DNA from: GCA-003244245 sp035714625
GTDB lineage: Bacteria > Actinomycetota > Actinomycetes > Mycobacteriales > Pseudonocardiaceae
Assembly (NCBI GenBank): GCA_035714625.1
Contig: DASTLT010000236.1
Location: 1-41,554 of the forward strand
DNA: 41,554 nt
Direction of reading: 5' to 3'
Numbering within the stretch: position 1 is the first letter of the stretch; each line of letters starts with the position of its first letter. A program made the translations under genes and the position numbers. The notes beneath the pieces are model-generated. The model saw nothing but the letters and a program-made list of their open reading frames with translations, was not told the origin of the DNA and did no database searches. Below are positions 10,616-17,815 of the stretch, in pieces.

Positions 10616-12237
10616 CTGAGGGGCAGGTTTGGTTGGTGGGAGCGGCGGTCGTGGTAGAGCAGGCCCAGGGTGGCTGAGACGGCCTTGCGGCGCAGCCCGC
10701 CGAGGGGGCCGTGGTCGGCCAGCGCGGCCCGGGCGGCCAGCCAGCCGCAGGCGCCGTGCACCCCGCCGCCGGGGTGGGCGGCGGCGGAGCCCAGGTACAG
10801 GCCGGCGATGGGCGTCTCGGGCCGGCCCAGCCCCGGCACCGGGCGGAACAGCAGTTGCTGGTGCAGTTGCGCGGTGCCGCCGTTCACCGCGCCGTGCACC
10901 AGGTTGGCGTCAGCGCGCTCCAGGTCACCGGGACGTTGGACGTGCTGGTGCAGCACCCGGGCACTGAATCCCGGGGCGAACCGTTCCACCACCTCCGATA
11001 TCCGCTCGGCGAGCAGGTCCGCCGAGGCGTCGTCGGCAACACCCCGGGGCAGGTGGGTGTAGGCCCAGGCGCTCTCGGTGCCGGCGGGGGAGCGGCTGGC
11101 GTCGGCCGTGGTCATCTGCCCCAGCAGCAGGAAAGGGCGGCGCGGGATGGTGGCCGTCTCCAGATCGGCGGACCAGTGCGCTATCTGGTTCGCGTCGCAG
11201 CCGACGTGCACCGTGCCCGCGGCGCGCACGCCCGGGGCCCGCCAGGGGATGGGCGCGGACAGCGCCCAGTTCACCTTCACCACCGGGGTGTCCCACTGGA
11301 AACGTTCCAGATCGGCGCGCAGCGCCTGGGGGACGGCGGACGGCGCCAGCAGGTCGAGGTAGAGGCTGGGGACGGCCACATCGGCGATGACGGCCCGGCG
11401 GGCCTGCACGGTCAGCCCCGCCGCGGTGTGCACGGCCACCGCCCGCCCGCCGGTCACGTCGATGCGCGCCACCCGCTGCCCGGTCTGCAACTGGGCGCCC
11501 GCCGCCTCCGCCCGGCGGGCCAGGACGGCGGCGAGCTGTCCGGCCCCGCCGACCGGCACCGGGAACCCGACGTCCTGGGCCAGCATCGCCAGCAGCCAGC
11601 CGAACACCCCACTGCCTGGCGCGTCGATCGGGATGTCGCTGTGCAGTGCGTTGCCGGCCAGCAGCAGTTTGCCGGACTCGCCGCGGAACAGCTCGTGACC
11701 CATCCGCCGGGCGGGCAGGGCCAGGAAGCGGGCGAGCCGCAACACCCCGGCTACGCCCAGCCTGCGCAGCAGCCCGGCCGGTCCGCGCACCGGCGGGAAG
11801 GCGGTGCAGAGGGACCGCAGCACCGGCTCGCGCACCCGCTGCCAGTGCTCGACCAACTCCAGCCAGGCCTTGCCGTCGGCGGGGTGCTCCAGGGCCAGGG
11901 CCTCGGCGGTGCGCTCGGGGTCGTGGTGCAGCACCGCGGCGGCGTCGGAGTCCGGCTGGAGTGGCTGCGCGAGCACCGTCGGGGCATGCGACCAGCGCAG
12001 CCCGTGGCGTTCCAGGTCCAGCGAGCGCAGCACCGGGGAGGCGACGGTGAGCGGGTAGAACGCGCTGAACAGATCGGTGACGAAGCCCGGGTGCAACTGC
12101 GCTGAGGCCACCGCCCCGCCCACCCGGTCGGCGGCTTCCAGCAGGCACACCTCCCATCCGGCGTCGGCCAGCACGGTCGCCGCGACCAGCCCGTGATGCC
12201 CGCCGCCGACGACCACGGCGTCCACCTGCAGTGCCAT
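10612..12237 (-). CDS. FAD-dependent oxidoreductase, phytoene-desaturase/PYROXD2-like
   Basis: 541 residues. The N-terminus carries the dinucleotide-binding fold VDAVVVGGGHHGLVAATVL followed by LLEAADRVGGA, typical of the amine-oxidase/phytoene-desaturase superfamily. The C-terminal FAD segment has GLYLGSAAAHPGGGVHGACG. The substrate cannot be inferred; no carotenoid genes are nearby. The start is ATG 12237 (MALQVDAVVVGG); the frame is open further upstream but that part runs into the divergent purN gene. Only 9 bp separate the two divergent start codons, so each promoter must lie in the other's coding region. Confidence 0.88.
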   Translation of the reverse strand: MALQVDAVVVGGGHHGLVAATVLADAGWEVCLLEAADRVGGAVASAQLHPGFVTDLFSAFYPLTVASPVLRSLDLERHGLRWSHAPTVLAQPLQPDSDAAAVLHHDPERTAEALALEHPADGKAWLELVEHWQRVREPVLRSLCTAFPPVRGPAGLLRRLGVAGVLRLARFLALPARRMGHELFRGESGKLLLAGNALHSDIPIDAPGSGVFGWLLAMLAQDVGFPVPVGGAGQLAAVLARRAEAAGAQLQTGQRVARIDVTGGRAVAVHTAAGLTVQARRAVIADVAVPSLYLDLLAPSAVPQALRADLERFQWDTPVVKVNWALSAPIPWRAPGVRAAGTVHVGCDANQIAHWSADLETATIPRRPFLLLGQMTTADASRSPAGTESAWAYTHLPRGVADDASADLLAERISEVVERFAPGFSARVLHQHVQRPGDLERADANLVHGAVNGGTAQLHQQLLFRPVPGLGRPETPIAGLYLGSAAAHPGGGVHGACGWLAARAALADHGPLGGLRRKAVSATLGLLYHDRRSHQPNLPLS

Positions 12238-12246
12238 AGCCCTACG

Positions 12247-14454
12247 ATGCCCCCCGTGCCGACCGTGCACCACCTCCGGCTGCCGGTGCCGACCCGGGTT
12301 GTCGTGCTGGTGTCGGGTTCCGGGACGTTGTTGCAGGCCCTGTTGGACGCCGCAGCGCCGGGCTATCCGGCCCGGGTGGTCGCCGTCGGCGCGGACCGTC
12401 CGGGTATCGAGGGGCTGGCCCGCGCGCAGCGCGCCGGGCTGCCCAGTTTCGCCGTCCGGCTGGACCAGTACCCGGACCGGGCGGCATGGGACGTCGCGCT
12501 CACCGAGGCGGTCGCCGCGCACCGCCCGGACCTGGTGGTCTCGGCCGGGTTCGGGAAGATCCTCGGCCCGGTGTTCCTGGACCGCTTCGCCGGTCGCATC
12601 CTCAACACCCACCCGGCTCTGCTGCCCGCATTCCCGGGGCGCCGGGCGGTGGCCGACGCGCTGGCGCACGGGGTGCGGGTGAGCGGCGCGACCGTGCACC
12701 TGGTGGACTCAGGTGTGGACACCGGCCCGATTCTGGCCCAGCGGGCCGTGCAGGTGCTGCCCGACGACACCGAGGAGCTGCTGCACGAGAGGATCAAGGT
12801 GGTGGAGCGGCGGCTGCTGGTCGACGTGGTCGCCGACCTGGCCCGCTATGGGTGCACCGTCACCGGACGAAAGGTCACGCTGGACGTGAAGGCTGAGGAA
12901 CGACGGCCGCTGCACCGGGCGCTGCTGAGCGTGTCGGACAAGAACGGTCTGGTGGAGCTGGCCGCCGGGCTGCACGCGGCCGGAGTGGAGATCGTCTCCA
13001 CTGGCTCGACCGCGGCCACGATCAGCGCCGCCGGGGTGCCGGTGACCGCCATCGAACAGCTCACCGGGTTCCCGGAGGGGCTGGACGGGCGGGTCAAGAC
13101 GCTGCATCCGGGAGTGCACGCCGGGCTGCTGGCCGATACCCGCAAGCCGGAGCACGTCGCGGAGCTGGCCACGCTGGGTATCGCGCCGTTCGACCTGCTG
13201 GTCGTCAACCTCTACCCGTTCGAGGCGACCGTGGCCTCCGGGGCGGGATTCGACGACTGCGTGGAGCAGATCGACATCGGTGGCCCGGCCATGATCCGGG
13301 GGGCGGCGAAGAACCATACCTCGGTGGCTGTGGTGGTGGACCCGGCCCGCTACCCCGACGTGCTGGACGCGGTGCGCTGCGGTGGGTTCACCCTCGCGCA
13401 GCGCCAGGCGCTGGCCGTCGCGGCGTTCCAGCACACCGCGGACTACGACATCGCCGTCGCCTCCTGGCTCGGTTCGGCGCTGGCCACCGCCGAGGACGGG
13501 TTCCCGGCCTGGGTGGGTGCGTCCTGGCGGCGCGCCGCGGCGCTGCGCTACGGGGAGAACCCGCACCAGCGGGCCGCGCTCTACCTGGCCGGCCACCGTC
13601 CCCCCGGCGGCCTGGCCGGGGCCCAGCAGGTGCACGGCAAGGCGATGTCGTACAACAACTACGTCGACGCCGACGCGGCCTGGCGGGCGGTGCACGACCA
13701 CCCCGCTGCCTGCGTCGCCATCATCAAGCACGCCAACCCGTGCGGTATCGCCGTGTCCCCGGCCGGGGACGTGGCGCAGGCGCATCGCAAAGCGCACGCC
13801 TGCGACCCGGTGAGCGCGTTCGGGGGGGTGATCGCGGTGAACCGGACGGTCACCGTGGAGCTGGCCGAGCAGGTCGCCGAGGTGTTCACCGAGGTGCTGG
13901 TGGCGCCGTGTTACGCCGACGGTGCGCTGGACGTGCTGGGCCGCAAGAAGAACGTGCGCCTGCTGGTGGCCGGTCCGCCCCCGGCGGGTGGGGTGGAGTT
14001 GCGCCCGGTGTCGGGTGGGCTGCTGCTGCAGACCCGCGACATGCTGGACGCGCCCGGCGACGATCCCGCGTCCTGGACGCTGGCCACCGGTCGCCCGGTG
14101 GACGAGGTGATACTGGCCGACCTGGCCTTCGCCTGGCGGGCCTGCCGCGCGGTGCGCTCCAACGCCATCCTGCTCGCCACCGGCGGGGCCACCGTCGGGG
14201 TGGGCATGGGGCAGGTGAACCGGGTGGACGCGGCCCGGCTCGCGGTCAGCCGCGCGGGTGCGCGGGCGGTGGGCGCGGTGGCCGCCTCCGATGCGTACTT
14301 CCCGTTCCCGGACGGGCTGGCGGTGCTGCTCGACGCGGGGGTGCGCGCCGTGGTGCAGCCCGGCGGCTCGGTGCGCGACGCCGAGGTGATCGCCGCCGCG
14401 GAGGCCGCCGGGATACCGCTCTACCTCACCGGCACCCGGCACTTCGCGCACTGA
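12247..14454 (+). CDS. purNH: PurN-PurH fusion: GAR transformylase + AICAR transformylase/IMP cyclohydrolase
   Basis: One frame of 735 residues covers two purine-synthesis enzymes. Residues 1 to about 213 are PurN, transferring formyl from 10-formyl-THF to GAR: folate-site GSGTLLQALLDA, catalytic NTHPALLP, and VDSGVDTGPI with the Asp. Residues from about 214 are PurH: an MGS-like IMP cyclohydrolase domain (STGSTAATI, DGRVKTLHPGVHAG) and an AICAR transformylase domain (RYGENPHQ, KHANPCG). In relatives the two are separate adjacent genes. Here the in-frame GTG at 12886-12888, with the sequence GTGA, marks what would be a coupled purN stop/purH start. The frame can begin earlier (12193), but ATG 12247 leaves room for the divergent gene and fits PurN. 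Confidence 0.93.
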   Translation: MPPVPTVHHLRLPVPTRVVVLVSGSGTLLQALLDAAAPGYPARVVAVGADRPGIEGLARAQRAGLPSFAVRLDQYPDRAAWDVALTEAVAAHRPDLVVSAGFGKILGPVFLDRFAGRILNTHPALLPAFPGRRAVADALAHGVRVSGATVHLVDSGVDTGPILAQRAVQVLPDDTEELLHERIKVVERRLLVDVVADLARYGCTVTGRKVTLDVKAEERRPLHRALLSVSDKNGLVELAAGLHAAGVEIVSTGSTAATISAAGVPVTAIEQLTGFPEGLDGRVKTLHPGVHAGLLADTRKPEHVAELATLGIAPFDLLVVNLYPFEATVASGAGFDDCVEQIDIGGPAMIRGAAKNHTSVAVVVDPARYPDVLDAVRCGGFTLAQRQALAVAAFQHTADYDIAVASWLGSALATAEDGFPAWVGASWRRAAALRYGENPHQRAALYLAGHRPPGGLAGAQQVHGKAMSYNNYVDADAAWRAVHDHPAACVAIIKHANPCGIAVSPAGDVAQAHRKAHACDPVSAFGGVIAVNRTVTVELAEQVAEVFTEVLVAPCYADGALDVLGRKKNVRLLVAGPPPAGGVELRPVSGGLLLQTRDMLDAPGDDPASWTLATGRPVDEVILADLAFAWRACRAVRSNAILLATGGATVGVGMGQVNRVDAARLAVSRAGARAVGAVAASDAYFPFPDGLAVLLDAGVRAVVQPGGSVRDAEVIAAAEAAGIPLYLTGTRHFAH

Positions 14455-14478
14455 ACTCGAGTTGGGAGGACTGTGCTC

Positions 14479-14901
14479 ATGCGGACGCTCGGAAACGTGC
14501 TATGGCTGCTGCTCGCCGGACTGGGTCTGGCCATCGGGTACGCGGTGGCCGGCATCGTGAGCTTCCTGCTCATCGTCACGATCCCGTTCGGAGTCGCCTC
14601 CTTCCGGCTCGCCGGCTACGTGATCTGGCCTTTCGGCCGGGTGGTGGTCGACCGACCGGGCAGCGCCCCGGCCCTGGTGTTCCTGGCCAACGTGTTGTGG
14701 TTCCTCCTGGCCGGCTGGTGGTTGGCGCTGGCCCATCTGGTGTTCGGCCTGCTGCTGTGCCTGACCATCATCGGTATCCCGTTCGGCGTCGCCTCGTTCA
14801 AGATGATCCCGCTGGCGCTGGTGCCGCTGGGCAGGAAGGTCATTTCCCGGCGAGAGCTCGACCCGGCGGCCCGGGTCGCCGCGTCGGTGTCCCGCCGATG
14901 A
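14479..14901 (+). CDS. YccF-family small membrane protein
   Basis: 140 residues with two related halves. Each half has a hydrophobic pair and an IPFGVASF motif (TIPFGVASFRLAGY near residue 37 and GIPFGVASFKMI near residue 105), the signature of the YccF domain. It is an inner-membrane protein of unknown function. ATG 14479 is chosen over GTG 14473 because GGGAGGA (14464-14470) is then 8 nt away instead of 2. It lies 24 bp after the purNH stop and may be cotranscribed with it. Confidence 0.85.
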   Translation: MRTLGNVLWLLLAGLGLAIGYAVAGIVSFLLIVTIPFGVASFRLAGYVIWPFGRVVVDRPGSAPALVFLANVLWFLLAGWWLALAHLVFGLLLCLTIIGIPFGVASFKMIPLALVPLGRKVISRRELDPAARVAASVSRR

Positions 14902-14927
14902 GCCTGTCCCCCGGGTCTGCGGTTGCC

Positions 14928-14933
14928 TAGAGT
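14928..14933 (+). promoter_or_regulatory. -10 hexamer of the DUF5996 gene (leaderless)
   Basis: TAGAGT followed by 7 nt and GTG 14941; no Shine-Dalgarno sequence precedes that start. Confidence 0.5.
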
Positions 14934-14940
14934 CTCGGGC

Positions 14941-15867
14941 GTGGAGCTGTTTCCGCCGATACCCCTGCAGTCGTGGGTCGACACCAAGGCCACCCTGCAC
15001 CGGTTCGCCCAGATCGTCGGCAAGATCCGCCTCGCCGCCAGCCCGCGGCGCAATCACTGGTGGAACGTGCCCTTCCACGTCACCGGTCGGGGGATCACCA
15101 CCCGCCCGATGGGCCTGGATCCGATCTACACCATCGACTTCGACTTCGTCGCTCACCGGCTGGTCATCGCCACGCTGGCGGGGCACAGCGTGTCATTTCC
15201 GCTTGCCGGGCAGTCGGTGGGCGCCTTCTACCAGCACACCCGTGCTGCGCTGGCCGCGGTGGGCGTCGCAGTGACCGTCCCCGATCCCCGGCCGTTCGAC
15301 CTGCCCGACGCGGACCGGTTGTTTGCCGAAGACACCGAGCACGCGAATTATGACCCGATGTGGATCACCCGTTACTGGCAGGTACTCAGCCAGGTCAATC
15401 TGGTGCTCGAGGAGTTCGCCGGGCGCTATTGGGGAAAGACCAGCCCGGTGCACCATTTCTGGCACACCTTGGACATCGCGGTCACCCGGTTCAGTGACCG
15501 AGAGATCGACCAGCCGCCGGACGTCGACCCGGTCACCCGGGAGGCGTACTCGCGGGAGGTGATCAGCTTCGGGTTCTGGTTCGGTGACGAGAAGTTCCCC
15601 GAGCCGGCCTTCTACTCCTACACCGCCCCTGAGCCGGCGGGACTGGCCGAGGAGCCCTTGCAGCCGGCCGGTGCGCAGTGGGTGAACCAGGGGTCGGGTC
15701 ACCTCGCCGTGCTCCGGTACGCCGAGGTGCGCACGCACTCCGATCCCCGGCGCCAAGTGCTGGATTTCTACGAGAGCGCCTACCGAGCCGGCGCCCGCCG
15801 CGCTGGCTGGGACATCGCCCGCTATGCCAGTCCGGGCGGCCTCACCGACCCCCACGCCCGCACCTGA
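14941..15867 (+). CDS. DUF5996 family protein
   Basis: 308 residues, soluble, no signal peptide. The sequence has the family's hallmarks: LQSWVDTKATLHRFAQIVGKIRLA at the N-terminus, NHWWNVPFHVTGRGITT, FDFVAHRLVI, and late HHFWHTLDIAVTRFS and VISFGFWFGDE. It is widespread in actinobacteria and proteobacteria with no assigned biochemical role; the many His/Trp residues do not form a motif I can assign. The start is GTG 14941, with a -10 element 7 nt upstream. It appears to be a single-gene unit. Confidence 0.75.
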   Translation: MELFPPIPLQSWVDTKATLHRFAQIVGKIRLAASPRRNHWWNVPFHVTGRGITTRPMGLDPIYTIDFDFVAHRLVIATLAGHSVSFPLAGQSVGAFYQHTRAALAAVGVAVTVPDPRPFDLPDADRLFAEDTEHANYDPMWITRYWQVLSQVNLVLEEFAGRYWGKTSPVHHFWHTLDIAVTRFSDREIDQPPDVDPVTREAYSREVISFGFWFGDEKFPEPAFYSYTAPEPAGLAEEPLQPAGAQWVNQGSGHLAVLRYAEVRTHSDPRRQVLDFYESAYRAGARRAGWDIARYASPGGLTDPHART

Positions 15868-15870
15868 CAA

Positions 15871-15908
15871 CCTGGGCGGACGCGCCTGAAAGCCTGGGCG
15901 GACGCGCC
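15871..15908. repeat. Two direct copies of a 16-bp unit
   Basis: CCTGGGCGGACGCGCC occurs at 15871-15886 and again, identical, at 15893-15908 (22-bp period), directly after the DUF5996 stop. No function is apparent. Confidence 0.7.
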
Positions 15909-15955
15909 AAACCGCCAGTTGGCTCCGAGCAGCACTCTGCGGACCTCGAAAACAA

Positions 15956-15973
15956 CCATTCGGGTCCGAATGG
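15956..15973. repeat. REP-like extragenic palindrome (copy 1)
   Basis: CCATTCGG-GT-CCGAATGG is a perfect 8-bp inverted repeat with a 2-bp centre, in non-coding DNA. A close relative lies at 23867-23890. Confidence 0.6.
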
Positions 15974-16130
15974 CGCCCGGCTGGGGTCTGGGAGCGGTGG
16001 CGGTCGCGCAGGTGGGCGTCCAGGAATGGGCTACTTCAGAGCTGTGGCGTGCCCGGAATTGACGGTGCCGGTGGGTCCGCGCACCATGGGATAGGGCAGG
16101 TGCGGGGGCAGGCAGTGCCAGGGGGGCGTT

Positions 16131-16790
16131 ATGATCTTCGGGCTGGATGTTTCTCAGTACAATTCTGGAGTTGACCTGCGCCGGGCCCGGGCCGAGGGGA
16201 TGGAGTTCTGTGTTGCGCGGGTCACCTCGGCCCGGCTGGTCGGCGATGCCGTCCGGGAGCCGCAGCTCGACCCGTTATGGCCGAGGTTCCGCGACGAGGC
16301 GCGCAGGCACGGCTTCCTGTTCTCCGGCTATCACCGTGTCGGCGCCGGGCAGACCGCGGATGAGCAGGCCGAGATGTGCGTGCAGCAGATGGGTGACCGG
16401 TCCATTCCGCTGATGCTCGACCACGAGGGCGGCGCAGGCGGCATCGACGTGTTTCACGCTGTTTGGGAGGCGTTTCGCCGGCGCCGGGTCCACGTCTATG
16501 CCTCTTACTTCCCCGACTGGTACTGGGAACGGATCGGCAAACCCGATCTTTCGAGCATCCCCCCGCTGGTCCGTTCCGAGTACCCGTACCGGGAGACCGC
16601 GTCCCCTCAGGTGATCTACCAGCAGGTCGGTCCGGAGCATTGGGCGGGCTACGGCGGCAACCGGGTCGAGGTCCTGCAGTTCTCCGCGTTCGCCCGGGTC
16701 GGCGGGTACGCCCCGGTTGGGGTGGACGCCTACCGCGGCAGCCGGGCGGGTTACTGGCGGCTGCTCGGTCTGTTCCGACCCTGGAGCTGA
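16131..16790 (+). CDS. Glycoside hydrolase family 25 (lysozyme-like) protein
   Basis: 219 residues with the GH25 barrel pattern: GLDVSQYN at the N-terminus, FSGYHRVG, a D-x-E acid pair in LMLDHEGG (residues about 95-102), VHVYASYFPDWYWERIG, VLQFSAFA and VDAYRGS at the end. GH25 enzymes cleave the muramic acid-glucosamine bond of peptidoglycan. No signal peptide is seen, so it may be exported by another route or act on another substrate. The start is ATG 16131 after a GGGGGG run. Confidence 0.75.
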   Translation: MIFGLDVSQYNSGVDLRRARAEGMEFCVARVTSARLVGDAVREPQLDPLWPRFRDEARRHGFLFSGYHRVGAGQTADEQAEMCVQQMGDRSIPLMLDHEGGAGGIDVFHAVWEAFRRRRVHVYASYFPDWYWERIGKPDLSSIPPLVRSEYPYRETASPQVIYQQVGPEHWAGYGGNRVEVLQFSAFARVGGYAPVGVDAYRGSRAGYWRLLGLFRPWS

Positions 16791-16817
16791 GCTCGGCGGA
16801 GCTGGCCGGGGCGCGCC

Positions 16818-16866
16818 TTGACAGTACTGGGTTGATCAGGTTCACTGATATCGAACACATGTTCGA
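16818..16866 (+). promoter_or_regulatory. SOS-controlled promoter of imuA' (LexA box)
   Basis: -35 TTGACA (16818-16823), 17 nt, -10 TTCACT (16841-16846), then a perfect LexA box TCGAACACATGTTCGA (16851-16866) whose symmetry extends to ATAT on both sides. The box matches the mycobacterial SOS consensus TCGAAC-N4-GTTCGA and would cover the transcription start. Confidence 0.9.
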
Positions 16867-16934
16867 TATAGCTGCCTTCCCCGCAGCGGATCCGGCGTCG
16901 AGACTCGCGTCCTGACTGCTTGGGAGGCTGTGGG

Positions 16935-17651
16935 ATGGCTGGTGGGGGCGTCGCGTCGGTACTGCAGCGGCTGGGTGGGGGCAGTCCGGCACCGGGCGCC
17001 ATGGTGGCGCTGGCGTCGGCGCTGCGGGAGCGGCTCGATGTGCCGGGGGGCCGGCCGCCGTACCCGGTGGTCGAGCCACTCGCGCCGCTGCTGCCCGGCG
17101 GCGGATTGCGCCGGGGCTCGGTGGTCGTGGTGCGCGGCTCGATGGCGCTGCTGCTGGCACTGCTGGCCGCGGCCACCACGCACGGCACCTGGGCTGCGGT
17201 GGTCGGGGTCGGCGACCTGGGCGTACTGGCCGCAGTCGAGGCGGGGGTGGTGGTGCAGCGGCTGGCGTTGGTTCCCCGGCCAGGTCCGGATCCGGTGCGG
17301 GTGCTCGCGGCCCTGCTCGACGGGGTGGGTCTGGTGGCGCTGGCCGGTGCAGATCGGGTGCCCCCCGGAGCGCGGCGCACCCTGGCCGCCCGGGCTCGGC
17401 AGCGCGGCGCGGTACTGCTTCCACTCGGCTCGTGGCCGGGCGCGGATGTCGAGCTGCATTGCCGCACCGAGACCTGGCACGGCGCACAGGCTGGCTACGG
17501 CCGGTTGCGCAGCCGCGAGGTCGTGCTGCAGGTCACCGGACGGGGCGCAGCAGCCCGGCCTCGCACCGCCCGCCTGCTGCTGCCCGATCCCGGGGGTGGT
17601 GTCGGTGCAGGTGTCGCTCCTGCGGCCGGGACAACCAGAGCGATGCGCTGA
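16935..17651 (+). CDS. imuA': ImuA' RecA-like mutasome accessory protein
   Basis: 238 residues, Gly/Ala/Val-rich. RecA-fold features remain (PLLPGGGLRRGSVVVVRGSMALLLALLAAATTHGTWAAVVG) but the Walker A lysine is missing (the loop reads RGSMALLL), as expected for this non-ATPase RecA relative. ImuA' works with ImuB and the DnaE2 polymerase in damage-induced mutagenic translesion synthesis. It is preceded by a LexA-box promoter and followed by imuB. ATG 16935 is supported by GGGAGG at 16922-16927. DnaE2 is not in this window. Confidence 0.88.
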   Translation: MAGGGVASVLQRLGGGSPAPGAMVALASALRERLDVPGGRPPYPVVEPLAPLLPGGGLRRGSVVVVRGSMALLLALLAAATTHGTWAAVVGVGDLGVLAAVEAGVVVQRLALVPRPGPDPVRVLAALLDGVGLVALAGADRVPPGARRTLAARARQRGAVLLPLGSWPGADVELHCRTETWHGAQAGYGRLRSREVVLQVTGRGAAARPRTARLLLPDPGGGVGAGVAPAAGTTRAMR

Positions 17652-17750
17652 GTTATCCGGGCAGAGTCGGGCGAATACCCGCCCTTGATCAACTGCCGTG
17701 ACGGACGACCAGCAAGCGTTCTGGGGTGTGGCTGGATATCGCATCGGTGG

Positions 17751-17805
17751 TTGACGGCACCTCCCGTAGCCGCTTTACTCGATCCATGTTCGAACACATG
17801 TTCGA
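17751..17805 (+). promoter_or_regulatory. SOS-controlled promoter of imuB (LexA box)
   Basis: -35 TTGACG (17751-17756), 17 nt, -10 TTTACT (17774-17779), then TCGAACACATGTTCGA at 17790-17805, identical to the box before imuA'. An in-frame ATG at 17786 lies 6 nt after the -10, so part of the box would be coding if translation begins there. Confidence 0.88.
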
Positions 17806-17815
17806 TACCAAGGGG

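Noticed and set aside
10711..12105. Long + strand frame opposite the FAD oxidoreductase
   Set aside because: Gly/Arg/Gln-rich product with no domain; the minus strand carries clear FAD motifs.
12709..14451. Minus-strand frame across purNH
   Set aside because: Shadow of the PurN-PurH coding frame; composition is Arg/His/Gly-rich.
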